Source: Candidatus Blautia merdavium
GTDB lineage: Bacteria > Bacillota > Clostridia > Lachnospirales > Lachnospiraceae
NCBI GenBank assembly: GCA_019119975.1
Contig: DWVZ01000036.1
Location: 1 to 33,048, forward strand
Reading direction: 5' to 3'
DNA length: 33,048 nt
Both the position numbers and the translations under genes were made by a program. The notes under the pieces are model-generated. The model had not been told where the DNA came from. It saw nothing but the letters and a program-made list of their open reading frames with translations, and did no database searches. How positions within the stretch are numbered: the stretch's first letter is position 1; each line of letters opens with the position of its first letter. Shown here in pieces: positions 8,949 through 18,938 of the stretch.

Positions 8949-10349
8949 TTAATAGACGACCACCGGAACGCCCGGCTCAATATTATTGTATATCTTCTCC
9001 GCATTCTCGTGAGGCGTATTCACACAGCCGTGAGAGCCGTTGCTGATATATTCTGTGCCTCCGAACACGGTCCTGTTAATATCATGGATCCCCACATTGG
9101 CATAGAAGGGCATCCAGTAATCCACCGGGGTGGAATAATTTTCTCCTGTCAGTGTGGCATTTCTCTCTTTATACATAATGCCGTATACACCTTTTTTGGT
9201 ATCCCAGCCGTTGTTATGGCAGCCGGTTACTACATCGGTCTCCACGATCAGCTGTCCGTCTTTGTAATACCACATATGCTGGTTGTCAATGCTGATCTCC
9301 ACATAGGTATTTCCAATATCATTGGCATCCCTGCAGTATCCTCTGTAAGTATATTCCGGCTCTATGGTCTGGGACTGTCCGCTTTTAATGGCGTCGATGA
9401 TCTTTGCCGTAGTATCATTGGGCGCGATCAGCCAGCCGTAATCTCCGCCGGATACCGTAATAGTCTCTCCGTAGGAAGTGATAAACTGCCGGCTCAGTCC
9501 GAAGGTATCGTATTCGTATTTCAGATTCTGGACATATTCCTTTACCTTTTCTGCGTCCAGGTCCACGCTTCCGTCCTCTGCAGCCACCAGCCAGTCCTTC
9601 ATCACGCTTTTATCCACGACCTCCTGTCTGTCGGAGAAGTCAATGGTAACGGTTACGTTCATCAGCTTGTCTCCTGCCTCCTTGGCTTTAGCAAGGGTCT
9701 CGTCTGTGCTGTATACGGAAGGATTTAAATAGCAGCCAGCCTCATCCAGATCCAGCTGGGTCTTTCCGCTGTCAATGGCGCTGATGACAGCTTCCTTCAC
9801 CTTTTCTTTGTCCAGTGTGGTTCCCAGTGTTTCCGGAATGATCTCATATCCGTTTTCTGTTGCTTCCATGTGTGCGTCTGCAGGCGCTTCTATGTTTTCC
9901 TCTTTAAAGCACTCCAGGGCATCAATGGCGGCGTAGACGGCATCCTGATCATAGGATGTGGTCGCCGACATGGTATAATCCTTGCTTCCGGCAAAGGAAA
10001 GGAACCAGGCAAAAGGATTCTGCTCCTTTTTCAGCTCCTGTATCTTTCCGTCTGCTATGTACTCCATGCTGATGTCTGAAGCGCTGATAGTCTCTGTTTT
10101 ATCTCCCCGTTCTTTCAGGACAAGTTCGTAGGTCTCGATCTCGCCTTTGATCTGCTTCTCCACCTCTTCCGGCGTCATACCCGTGCTGTCCATGCCATTG
10201 ATGACGGAACCTGAGAAGAAATGGCTGGAGTAATAAAAAACTCCCGCGGCGTATAGGATCGCCAGCACTGCCACATATGCGATCAAGACACCCAGAACAA
10301 TTTTTTTCGCTTTTTTGTACTTTCCTTTCTTTGCTTTCTTTTCTGCCAT
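8949..10349 (-). CDS. L,D-transpeptidase (YkuD) with N-terminal TM and peptidoglycan-binding-type domain
   Basis: N-terminal TM after a Lys-rich segment; C-terminal YVEISIDNQHMWYYKDGQLIVETDVVTG... and catalytic HGCVNTPHENAEKIYNN (HGC motif with upstream GSHGCV). Confidence 0.9.
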   Translation of the reverse strand: MAEKKAKKGKYKKAKKIVLGVLIAYVAVLAILYAAGVFYYSSHFFSGSVINGMDSTGMTPEEVEKQIKGEIETYELVLKERGDKTETISASDISMEYIADGKIQELKKEQNPFAWFLSFAGSKDYTMSATTSYDQDAVYAAIDALECFKEENIEAPADAHMEATENGYEIIPETLGTTLDKEKVKEAVISAIDSGKTQLDLDEAGCYLNPSVYSTDETLAKAKEAGDKLMNVTVTIDFSDRQEVVDKSVMKDWLVAAEDGSVDLDAEKVKEYVQNLKYEYDTFGLSRQFITSYGETITVSGGDYGWLIAPNDTTAKIIDAIKSGQSQTIEPEYTYRGYCRDANDIGNTYVEISIDNQHMWYYKDGQLIVETDVVTGCHNNGWDTKKGVYGIMYKERNATLTGENYSTPVDYWMPFYANVGIHDINRTVFGGTEYISNGSHGCVNTPHENAEKIYNNIEPGVPVVVY

Positions 10350-10449
10350 ATTTATTACCCCTTTATAGATTTCCCCGTGCCGGTGATGATCCCCGGCAGG
10401 TTACGTTTCAGTATAACACACTTTTCCTTTCAGAAAAACCCTGTTAGCG

Positions 10450-10478
10450 GAAAAAGACGCTGTGAGATTTTCACAGCG
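10450..10478 (-). terminator. Rho-independent terminator downstream of the aminotransferase
   Basis: Minus strand cgctgtga-aaatc-tcacagcg followed by tctttttc. Confidence 0.7.
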
Positions 10479-10518
10479 CCCTTTCCCTATAAGCAAGATG
10501 TTGTTCTTTATCAAAAAT

Positions 10519-11805
10519 TTACTTTTCTTCTAATAATTTGTCGATGCTTACCAGCTTCACACTCAGAACGAAAATTTCTGTTGCCAGCTGCAGCTCATCC
10601 AGTGTGGGGAAGCTGGGCGCGATACGGATATTGCTGTCATGAGGGTCAATGCCGTATGGATAGGTTGCCCCTGCTTCTGTCATCTTCACGCCTGCTTCTG
10701 CGGCTTTTGCCACAATGGCTTTGGCACAGCCGTCCATGGAATCAAAGGAAATGAAATAGCCTCCCTTTGGTTTGGTCCAGGTTCCGATCTCTGCTCCGCT
10801 GATCTCTCTCTCCAGTGTGTTTTCCACTGCTTCAAACTTCGGGCGGAGAAGTTCTGCGTGTTTCTTCATATGTTTGTGCATTCCCACAATGCCTCCGAAG
10901 AAGCGCACATGACGAAGCTGGTTGATCTTGTCATGTCCGATGGTCTGGACAGCCATATGCTTCTTAATCTCTGCCAGGTTCTTAGGAGAAGCAGCCACTG
11001 CCGCGATACCGGAGCCCGGGAAGCTGACTTTGGATGTGGAAATGAATTTGTAGACCATATCCGGATTTCCGGCTTTTTCACACTCTTCCAGGATCTCCAG
11101 GAGAATGTCCTGATGGTCTTCGTATAAATGATGGATGCAGTAAGCGTTATCCCAGTAAATACGGAAATCTTCTGCTGCAGGTTTCAGTCTGGCAAATCTC
11201 TTTACGGTTTCTGCAGAGTAGGTGATTCCCTGGGGATTGGAATATTTCGGTACGCACCAGATTCCCTTGATCGCCGGGTCTTTGCTGACTAGCTCTTCTA
11301 CTATATCCATATCCGGACCGGCTGGGGTCATGGGAACGTTGATCATTTCAATACCGAAGTATTCGGTAATGCGGAAATGACGGTCATATCCCGGAACCGG
11401 GCAGAGGAATTTCACCTTATCCAGCTTGCACCAGGGAGTGCTTCCGCAGACACCGTGTGTCATGGAACGGGAAACAGTATCAAACATCACGCTCAGACTG
11501 GAGTTTCCGAAAATGATGATATGCTCCGGTACAACCTCTGTCATCTCTCCCAGAAGGCGCCTTGCTTCCGGAATACCTTCCAGAAGACCGTAATTACGGC
11601 AGTCGATCCCTGCTTCACATTTCAGCTTATCGGTGCTTTTCAGTTCTTCCATCATGCCCATGGCAAGGTTTAACTGTTCTTTGGACGGCTTTCCTCTGGA
11701 CATGTCGAGATTTAACCCTTTTGCTTTTACTTCTTCAAACTGTTTTTCTAATTCGGCTTTCATGGCCTGTAACTGTTCTCTGCTAAGTTCTCTGTACGGT
11801 GTCAT
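10519..11805 (-). CDS. Aminotransferase class I, aspartate aminotransferase-type (subgroup Ic-like)
   Basis: MTPYRELSREQLQAMKAELEKQFEEVKAKGLNLDMSRGKPSKEQLNLAMGM; CRNYGLLEGIPEARRLLGEM; PKYSNPQGITYS; STSKVSFPGSGIAAVAAS. Start at 11805 supported by AGGAGGAGAGCC RBS; ORF track starts at 11832. Confidence 0.88.
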   Translation of the reverse strand: MTPYRELSREQLQAMKAELEKQFEEVKAKGLNLDMSRGKPSKEQLNLAMGMMEELKSTDKLKCEAGIDCRNYGLLEGIPEARRLLGEMTEVVPEHIIIFGNSSLSVMFDTVSRSMTHGVCGSTPWCKLDKVKFLCPVPGYDRHFRITEYFGIEMINVPMTPAGPDMDIVEELVSKDPAIKGIWCVPKYSNPQGITYSAETVKRFARLKPAAEDFRIYWDNAYCIHHLYEDHQDILLEILEECEKAGNPDMVYKFISTSKVSFPGSGIAAVAASPKNLAEIKKHMAVQTIGHDKINQLRHVRFFGGIVGMHKHMKKHAELLRPKFEAVENTLEREISGAEIGTWTKPKGGYFISFDSMDGCAKAIVAKAAEAGVKMTEAGATYPYGIDPHDSNIRIAPSFPTLDELQLATEIFVLSVKLVSIDKLLEEK

Positions 11806-11968
11806 GGCTCTCCTCCTGGTATTTTTCTTCATTATGATTCACTGCCCTCTATTTTATGCCAGTATATGATTTCCTGTCAAGTATTTCCTGCATTTTTCTG
11901 CGTTTTTGGCGGAAAAATCAAGGTTTTCACTTTTTCTTCTGCAATCCTGTTTATTTTTACTTGCATTT

Positions 11969-14554
11969 TCACTGTTTCCGTCCCATTCCCAGCAGCTTCC
12001 GTGGCAGCAGGAGCAGTTCATGGGCAACAAGGGGTACGGCAGAAATCCCCAAAAGCAGCCTCCACTGGGAAAAAGAAAGCTTCGCAGTGCCGAAAGCCTC
12101 CACCAGAAACGGCACTTCCGTGACCAGCACCTGCAATGCCAGCCCCAGAAAAAAGGCGATCAGCATAAAGGGGTTTTCCAGGTGGTTCATGCGCAGGATG
12201 GATTTATCCTTATCCCGCATGCCGATAGCATGAAAGAGCTGAGAAATCCCCAGGACCGTAAAGGCATAAGTCTGTCCTCCCAGGGAAAAGGCATACAGGG
12301 TAATACAGCCGATCAGAATACCATAGAAAACCGTAAACGCCCACCCTCCATGGGCAAACAGACCTTCCCCGGGATCCCGGGGTTCCTTGCTCATCAGTGA
12401 CTCTCTGTCGTTTTTATCAACGCCCAGGGCGAGGGCTGGCAGGGAATCGGTGATCAGGTTCACCCAAAGGATATGGCTGGCTTTTAAGGGCGCCGGAAGG
12501 CTCAGGGCAACGGCGCCGAACATGGTGAGGATCTCACCGAAATTGGAGGAGAGAAGGAACAGGATGGATTTCTTTATGTTTACATAAATGCTTCTTCCCT
12601 CTTCCACTGCCTTTTCTATGGTAGAGAAATTGTCGTCTGCCAGGATCATGTCCGCCGCGTTTTTTGCCACGTCGGTGCCGTTCTTTCCCATGGCAATGCC
12701 GATATCCGCAGCCTGAAGGGAGGGCGCGTCGTTGACCCCGTCTCCGGTCATTGCCACGATCCTGCCGTTTGCTTTGAACCCTTTTACGATCCTTACCTTA
12801 TGGGCAGGCGTGACCCTGGCGAACACACGGATATTTTTGATCCGCGCCCGCAGTGTCTCCTCACTCATGGTATCCAGCTCCTGCCCGGTCACACACTGCT
12901 CCATGGAGTCTGCGATCTTCAGCCGCCTGGCAATGGCAAAAGCCGTGTCCTTATAATCCCCGGTGATCATGACTGCCTGGATGCCTGCCCGCTTCAGGAT
13001 TTTCATGGACTCCACAGCCTCTTTTCTGGGCGGATCCAGCATCCCTGCCATTCCGGCAAAGACCAGGTTCTGCGTAAGCGCCTGTTCGCTTTTCACTTCC
13101 GCATATTCCCGGAATGCCAGGCTTAAGACCCGCAGACCATCCTTTGCCATAGACTCCATGGCAATGCGGATCTTCATTTTCCTGGCCTGGGTCATAGGCT
13201 CTGTCCTGCCGTTTAGGCGCACATAGCTGCATTTTTCCAGGATATAATCGCAGGCTCCCTTCACATAGACTGTCTCATGACCGCTGTCCTTATGTACTGA
13301 TACCATATATTTTTTCTCTGATTCAAAAGGAATCTCAAAGGTTCTGGGAAACTGTTCCCTTAACCGTTCCTGGTCATATCCCATGTCCTTTCCCATGTGG
13401 AGCAGGGCAAGCTCTGTGGGATCCCCGATCTCCTGTCTGCCCAGTCTGCTGTTGCTGCACAGAAGAAAGCCTTCCACCAGCCTGGGAAATTCCCTTTTCC
13501 GTACCTGGGACACAGGCATGATCCGGTCATTGGCGTAGATCTGCGTCACCTTCATCCGGTTTTCTGTTAAGGTACCGGTCTTGTCAGAGCAGATGACCCC
13601 CACCGAACCCAGCGTCTCTACCGCAGGAAGCTTGCGGATAATAGTGTTGACCTTGACCATGCGGGCGACTCCCAGGGCAAGGACAATGGTCACCACTGCC
13701 GGAAGTCCTTCGGGTATAGCTGCCACGGCAAGGGAAATCGCCAAAAGCAGCATCTGCAGCAGATTCCTGTGCTGCACCATGCCCAGCACAAAGAGTCCCG
13801 CACACAGGGCTGCCGCCGCTACGCTCAGGATCCTGCCCAGGTCCCCCAGCCGTTTCTGAAGAGGCGTCAGCTCCCTTTTTTCCTCATCCATCATGCCTGC
13901 GATCTTTCCAAGCTCTGTATGCATGCCCGCGGCAATGACGATCCCTTCCCCTCTTCCTTTCATTACTTCTGTAGACATATACGCCAGATTCCGTTTCTCT
14001 GCCATGGGCAGTCCCGGCGGCTGGGGCTGGTCGGTCTTTTCCATAGGCTGGGATTCCCCGGTAAGGGCTGACTCATTGACGGAAAGTCCCTGCACCCGGA
14101 TAAGCCTTAAATCTGCCGGCACCTGGCAGCCCGGCTCCAGCTTCACCACGTCTCCCCGCACCAGCTCCCCGGCTGGGATTTTTTCGTAATTCCCGTCTCT
14201 TTTTACCAGTGCTTCCGGGGCTGTCATTTCCTTGAGAGCGTCCATGGCTTTCTTGGCTTTGCCCTCCTGTATGACGCCTACTGTGGTATTTAAGGCAATG
14301 ACTGCCAGGATGATCCCCGTATCTGCAAATTCTCCCAGCAGCATGGAGATCGCCGCTGCCAGAAAGAGGATGAAAATCATGGGCTCGTTTAACTGCTCCT
14401 GCACCATATCCCAGACGGTGATCTCTTTTCCTTTTTTCAGGATATTCTTTCCTTCCTCTTTTAAACGTCTCTGTGCCTCCTGACGGGTCAATCCCTCTTT
14501 CTCGTCTGTCTTAAGGTTTTCACATAATTCCTTTTTCGTCAGAGTTTCGTACAT
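11969..14554 (-). CDS. Calcium-translocating P-type ATPase-like cation pump
   Basis: ICSDKTGTLTENRM phosphorylation motif, ALTGESQPMEK, MTGDGVNDAPSLQAADIGIAMG, P-type ATPase C-terminal TM region. Start at 14554 (MYETLTKKEL) with AGGAGGTGGTGCC RBS. Confidence 0.93.
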   Translation of the reverse strand: MYETLTKKELCENLKTDEKEGLTRQEAQRRLKEEGKNILKKGKEITVWDMVQEQLNEPMIFILFLAAAISMLLGEFADTGIILAVIALNTTVGVIQEGKAKKAMDALKEMTAPEALVKRDGNYEKIPAGELVRGDVVKLEPGCQVPADLRLIRVQGLSVNESALTGESQPMEKTDQPQPPGLPMAEKRNLAYMSTEVMKGRGEGIVIAAGMHTELGKIAGMMDEEKRELTPLQKRLGDLGRILSVAAAALCAGLFVLGMVQHRNLLQMLLLAISLAVAAIPEGLPAVVTIVLALGVARMVKVNTIIRKLPAVETLGSVGVICSDKTGTLTENRMKVTQIYANDRIMPVSQVRKREFPRLVEGFLLCSNSRLGRQEIGDPTELALLHMGKDMGYDQERLREQFPRTFEIPFESEKKYMVSVHKDSGHETVYVKGACDYILEKCSYVRLNGRTEPMTQARKMKIRIAMESMAKDGLRVLSLAFREYAEVKSEQALTQNLVFAGMAGMLDPPRKEAVESMKILKRAGIQAVMITGDYKDTAFAIARRLKIADSMEQCVTGQELDTMSEETLRARIKNIRVFARVTPAHKVRIVKGFKANGRIVAMTGDGVNDAPSLQAADIGIAMGKNGTDVAKNAADMILADDNFSTIEKAVEEGRSIYVNIKKSILFLLSSNFGEILTMFGAVALSLPAPLKASHILWVNLITDSLPALALGVDKNDRESLMSKEPRDPGEGLFAHGGWAFTVFYGILIGCITLYAFSLGGQTYAFTVLGISQLFHAIGMRDKDKSILRMNHLENPFMLIAFFLGLALQVLVTEVPFLVEAFGTAKLSFSQWRLLLGISAVPLVAHELLLLPRKLLGMGRKQ

Positions 14555-14661
14555 GGCACCACCTCCTGACCTGCGGACAAAGCCGCCTATCCCAGTGTAT
14601 GCGGCTGAGATTTTCAAAAGACTTGTTTTTGGGCAAATTTGCCCGGTATAAAATTTCAGTA

Positions 14662-14705
14662 CCGAAAATTTCGGCGTTGCCTGCCCCATTGCCATCTGTT
14701 ATACT
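14662..14705 (+). promoter_or_regulatory. Putative promoter with adjacent palindrome CCGAAAATTTCGG
   Basis: Palindrome at 14662-14674; TTGCCT (14677-14682) and TATACT (14700-14705) separated by 17 nt, upstream of the methyltransferase. Confidence 0.45.
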
Positions 14706-14759
14706 AATACAGGAAAAAGGAAAGACTCATGTAATATAAATATAGAAAGGAATCATACC

Positions 14760-15623
14760 ATGTGGATTGCCGATCAATGGAAAGATTATGAGATTATAGA
14801 CACCTCCAAAGGAGAAAAGCTGGAGCGCTGGGGAGATTACCTTCTGGTACGCCCGGATCCTCAGGTCATCTGGGACACGCCCAGGACACACCGGGGCTGG
14901 AAGCATCCCAACGGCCACTACCACCGCAGCAAAAAGGGCGGCGGAGAATGGGAATTCTTTGACCTGCCCCAGCAGTGGAGCATCCAGTACCGGAATCTGA
15001 CTTTTAACCTGAAACCCTTCAGCTTCAAGCACACCGGACTTTTCCCGGAGCAGGCTGCCAACTGGGACTGGTTCTCGGAAAAAATCCGAAACGCAGGACG
15101 CCCCATTAAGGTGCTGAATCTGTTCGCCTACACTGGCGGCGCCACCCTGGCAGCCGCGGCGGCAGGGGCTGCCGTTACCCATGTAGACGCCTCCAAAGGA
15201 ATGGTCACCTGGGCAAAGGAAAACGCCCTATCCTCCGGACTTGGCGAAGCCTCCATCCGCTGGCTGGTGGACGACTGTGTGAAATTCGTGGAGCGGGAGA
15301 TCCGCAGAGGAAATCACTATGACGCCATTATCATGGACCCGCCTTCCTACGGCAGAGGTCCCAAAGGGGAGATCTGGAAAATCGAGGACGCCATTCACCC
15401 GCTGATAAAGCTCTGTGCCCAGATCCTCTCCCCGGACCCCTTATTCTTCCTGGTCAACTCCTACACCACCGGACTGGCTCCTGCTGTACTGACCTACCTG
15501 CTGGCAACGGAGCTGAAAAAGTTTGACGGCACTGTGGAATCCCAGGAAATCGGACTTCCGGTTACCCAGTCCGGTCTGATCCTGCCCTGCGGCGCGTCCG
15601 GCAGATGGGAAAGCAGGAAATGA
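14760..15623 (+). CDS. Class I SAM-dependent (RlmI/rRNA-type) methyltransferase
   Basis: NLFAYTGGATLAAAAAGAAVTHVDASKGMVTWAKENA; DAIIMDPPSYGRGPKGEIWKIED. Confidence 0.9.
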   Translation: MWIADQWKDYEIIDTSKGEKLERWGDYLLVRPDPQVIWDTPRTHRGWKHPNGHYHRSKKGGGEWEFFDLPQQWSIQYRNLTFNLKPFSFKHTGLFPEQAANWDWFSEKIRNAGRPIKVLNLFAYTGGATLAAAAAGAAVTHVDASKGMVTWAKENALSSGLGEASIRWLVDDCVKFVEREIRRGNHYDAIIMDPPSYGRGPKGEIWKIEDAIHPLIKLCAQILSPDPLFFLVNSYTTGLAPAVLTYLLATELKKFDGTVESQEIGLPVTQSGLILPCGASGRWESRK

Positions 15624-16663
15624 GGCAGACCATGAAAAAGAAAATACTGATTCTCACCACCGGCGGGACCCTCGCCTGTGTCCAGGATGAAAAGGGGCTG
15701 GTGCCCGGGCTGTCCAGCCAGGATATCCTCTCTTATATCTCTGATATCACAGACCTGTATGACGTAGATTTCCTGGAGCTGTTTCAGCTGGACAGCGCCA
15801 ATATTCAGCCCTGTCACTGGCAGGCTATGGCAGAGACCATCTATGGACAATACCAGGCTTATGACGGCATCGTGATCTTTCACGGGACGGATACCATGGC
15901 TTACACCGCCTCTGCCCTGTCCTTCATGCTTCTGAATATTCCCGTGCCTGTGGTGATCACAGGCAGCCAGCTCTCCATCCTCAATCCCCTGGCGGATGCG
16001 GTGGAGAACTGCCGCTGTGCTATCCATATGGCAGGCAGCGGCATGCCCGGCGTCTTCCTTGCCTTTAACCGGAAGGTCATCCTGGGAACCCGGGCGTCCA
16101 AGGTGCGCACCACCAGCTTCCATGCCTTTGAAAGCATCAATTACCCTTATGTGGGGGAGATCAATTCCAGAGGGCTGGATCTGCAGCGCTCTTATATTCC
16201 CGGACCTTCCGGTCCCTGTGTGCTGGAGCGGCAGCTGGAGGAGAAGGTCTTTCTCATCAAGCTGGTGCCCGGCTTCGACGGAAAGATCTTTCAGTTTCTC
16301 TATGAACAGGGCTACCGTGGACTGATCATCGAAGCCTTCGGCATGGGAGGGATTCCTTCCCTGTCCCCGGAAGTCATCGGCGATCTGAAGGACGTGATCC
16401 AAAAAGGCATGATCGTGGCAGTGAAAAGCCAGTGCCCTTACGAATCCAGCAGCCTTTCCCTGTACGAAACAGGCAGGACTGCCCTGGAAGCCGGCGTCTT
16501 CCAGGCATATGACATGAGTACGGAGGCGGTGGTGACAAAGGTCATGTGGATCCTGGGCAAACACTGGGAAAGAGAGAAGATCGAGGAAATGTTCTATAAA
16601 AACCTTGCCGGAGAGATCCTGATCCCGGACACCTCTCCGCATCCAGTGGTGAAGAACATTTAA
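15605..16663 (+). CDS. Type I (cytoplasmic-type) L-asparaginase
   Basis: KKKILILTTGGTLACVQDEKGLVPG; YDGIVIFHGTDTMAYTASALSFML; ITGSQ. True start may be 15620 or 15632 (MKKKILILTTGG); overlaps the end of the methyltransferase. Confidence 0.92.
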   Translation: MGKQEMRQTMKKKILILTTGGTLACVQDEKGLVPGLSSQDILSYISDITDLYDVDFLELFQLDSANIQPCHWQAMAETIYGQYQAYDGIVIFHGTDTMAYTASALSFMLLNIPVPVVITGSQLSILNPLADAVENCRCAIHMAGSGMPGVFLAFNRKVILGTRASKVRTTSFHAFESINYPYVGEINSRGLDLQRSYIPGPSGPCVLERQLEEKVFLIKLVPGFDGKIFQFLYEQGYRGLIIEAFGMGGIPSLSPEVIGDLKDVIQKGMIVAVKSQCPYESSSLSLYETGRTALEAGVFQAYDMSTEAVVTKVMWILGKHWEREKIEEMFYKNLAGEILIPDTSPHPVVKNI

Positions 16664-16687
16664 GTTTATACAAAGGAGAGTACACAC

Positions 16688-16963
16688 TTGTTTATCAGAA
16701 ATATTGTCATGTACCTGATCGCAGTCAATCTGCTTGCTTTTATCTGCTTCGGCGTTGATAAATTAAAAGCCAAGACCCGCCAGTGGCGGATATCCGAAAA
16801 TACCCTGCTGCTGATCGCTGTCTGCGGCGGCAGCCTGGGCGCCATCTGCGGTATGCATATTTTTCACCATAAGACCAGACACAGGAAATTCACCGTGGGC
16901 ATCCCCGTGATCCTGTTTATCCAGGCAATCGCTGCTATCATTGCCTACACTGTCTTACAATAG
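16688..16963 (+). CDS. DUF1294 family small membrane protein
   Basis: NLLAFICFGVDKLKAKTRQWRISENTLLLIAVCGGSLGAICGMHIFHHKTRHRKFTVGIPVIL is characteristic; starts with TTG after aaaggagag. Confidence 0.88.
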   Translation: MFIRNIVMYLIAVNLLAFICFGVDKLKAKTRQWRISENTLLLIAVCGGSLGAICGMHIFHHKTRHRKFTVGIPVILFIQAIAAIIAYTVLQ

Positions 16964-16976
16964 AGGAGGTAACACT

Positions 16977-18083
16977 ATGTACGGTTCAATATTCGGAACG
17001 ATTTTCCGCTTTTCCACCTGGGGGGAATCCCACGGCAAAGCCATCGGCGCTGTGGTGGACGGCTGCCCTGCCGGCGTTCCCCTGTGCGAAGAGGACATCC
17101 AGAAATTCCTGGACAGAAGAAAACCGGGACAGTCCCGGTTCACCACTCAGCGAAAAGAGGCGGACCAGGTAGAGATCCTCTCCGGGGTCTTCGAGGGAAA
17201 GACCACCGGCACTCCCATCTCCATGATCGTGCGCAACACCGACCAGCGTTCCCGGGATTACAGTGAGATTGCCGGCTATTACCGCCCTGGTCACGCAGAT
17301 CTGAACTATGATATCAAATACGGCTTCCGGGATTACCGGGGAGGCGGACGCTCTTCCGGACGGGAGACCATCGGCAGAGTGGCTGCAGGCGCTGTGGCTT
17401 CCAAAGTCTTAGAAGAGCTGGGCATCTCCGTGACTGCCTACACCCGCTCCATCGGTCCCATCGCCGTCTCACCGGAGCGCTTCTGTCTGGAAGAAGCCTC
17501 CAGGAACTCCCTTTACATGCCGGACGCTGCTGCTGCTTCGGAGGCAGCCGAGTACCTGAATACCTGCATGAAAGAGACGGATTCCTCCGGCGGCGTAGTA
17601 GAATGCATCATAAACGGCGTCCCCGCAGGGATCGGCGAACCCGCCTTTGAAAAGCTGGATGCCGCCCTGGCAAAAGCCATGTTCTCCATCGGGGCAGTCA
17701 AAGGCTTTGAGATCGGTGAGGGCATGAACGCAGCCCTCCTGAAGGGTTCTCAGAACAATGACGCTTACCGTATGAGCGAAAACGGAAAGGTTGTGAAAAA
17801 GACCAACCATTCCGGCGGCATCACCGGTGGCTTAAGCGACGGCTCTCCCGTTGTCCTGCGGGCTGCGTTCAAGCCCACGCCGTCCATTGCCGCGCCTCAG
17901 GAGACCGTGAACCGGGATGGCGAAGACATCCAGATCAGCATCAAGGGCAGACATGACCCCATTATCGTGCCCAGGGCTGTCGTAGTGGTAGAGTCCATGG
18001 CAGCCGCCGTGATCCTGGACGCCATGCTGGCAGGCATGACCTCCCGCATGGACCGGATCCGCAGCTTTTACGATCTGCCATAA
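16977..18083 (+). CDS. aroC: Chorismate synthase
   Basis: MYGSIFGTIFRFSTWGESHGKAIGAVVDGCPAGVPL; GRSSGRETIGRVAAGAVA; start with AGGAGGTAACAC RBS. Confidence 0.96.
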   Translation: MYGSIFGTIFRFSTWGESHGKAIGAVVDGCPAGVPLCEEDIQKFLDRRKPGQSRFTTQRKEADQVEILSGVFEGKTTGTPISMIVRNTDQRSRDYSEIAGYYRPGHADLNYDIKYGFRDYRGGGRSSGRETIGRVAAGAVASKVLEELGISVTAYTRSIGPIAVSPERFCLEEASRNSLYMPDAAAASEAAEYLNTCMKETDSSGGVVECIINGVPAGIGEPAFEKLDAALAKAMFSIGAVKGFEIGEGMNAALLKGSQNNDAYRMSENGKVVKKTNHSGGITGGLSDGSPVVLRAAFKPTPSIAAPQETVNRDGEDIQISIKGRHDPIIVPRAVVVVESMAAAVILDAMLAGMTSRMDRIRSFYDLP

Positions 18084-18088
18084 TTCTC

Positions 18089-18138
18089 CAAACCTCCGCA
18101 AAAAGTACCTTTCCTGTGTTTTCTGCGGAGGTTTTCTT
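18089..18138 (+). terminator. Rho-independent terminator after aroC
   Basis: aacctccgca...tgcggaggttttcttt, exact 10-nt stem and T-rich tail. Confidence 0.75.
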
Positions 18139-18224
18139 TAGAAATTTTTTTGTTTTTTATCATGTCACTTTTAAACATTCAATCTTATAATCTGTAGCAT
18201 AGACAGAAGACAGGAGCTAATACC

Positions 18225-18938
18225 ATGGAAATGAATCACATCTTAATTGTAGAAGACGACAAAGACATACGGGAAGGAGTTGCCATTTACTTAAAAAGCC
18301 AGGGCTATGAGGTCTTCCTCGCCGGTGACGGTATGGAGGGACTGAAGATCCTGGAAAATGAAGACATCCACCTTGCCATTGTGGACATCATGATGCCCCG
18401 CATGGACGGGATCACCATGACCATGAAGCTTCGGGAAAAGCACGATTTCCCGGTGATCATGCTGTCTGCCAAATCCGAGGAAGTGGATAAAGTCATGGGA
18501 CTGAACATCGGCGCCGATGATTACGTCACCAAGCCTTTTACCCCTATGGAGCTGATGGCGAGAGTCAATTCCCAGATGCGCCGTTACCGCCGCTTTATGG
18601 AAAAGCTTCAGGCAAATCAGGAGCAGCAGTCGGACGGCATCTACTCTTTGGGCGGACTGGAGGTCAATGAAAGCACCTTTGAGGTACGGGTAGACGACAA
18701 TCCTGTAAAACTAACTCCCATGGAATTTAAGATTCTTCTGCTTCTGATCAAAAATCCCGGCAGGGTGTTCTCCGCTGATGAGATCTATGAAAGGGTATGG
18801 AACGAACGTGCGGTCAATACAGAAACCGTCATGGTCCATGTAAGAAATATCCGCGAAAAGATCGAGATCAACCCCCGGGAGCCAAAATATTTAAAGGTGG
18901 TGTGGGGCGTTGGATACAAAATCGAAAAACTTTCATAA
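18225..18938 (+). CDS. OmpR-family response regulator
   Basis: HILIVEDDKDIREGVAIYLKSQGYEV, LAIVDIMMPRMDGITM, GADDYVTKPFTPMELMARV, winged-helix C-terminus ending YLKVVWGVGYKIE. Confidence 0.95.
   Translation: MEMNHILIVEDDKDIREGVAIYLKSQGYEVFLAGDGMEGLKILENEDIHLAIVDIMMPRMDGITMTMKLREKHDFPVIMLSAKSEEVDKVMGLNIGADDYVTKPFTPMELMARVNSQMRRYRRFMEKLQANQEQQSDGIYSLGGLEVNESTFEVRVDDNPVKLTPMEFKILLLLIKNPGRVFSADEIYERVWNERAVNTETVMVHVRNIREKIEINPREPKYLKVVWGVGYKIEKLS

Noticed and set aside
15494-16687. 397-aa minus-strand ORF
   Set aside because: Full antisense shadow of the asparaginase gene.
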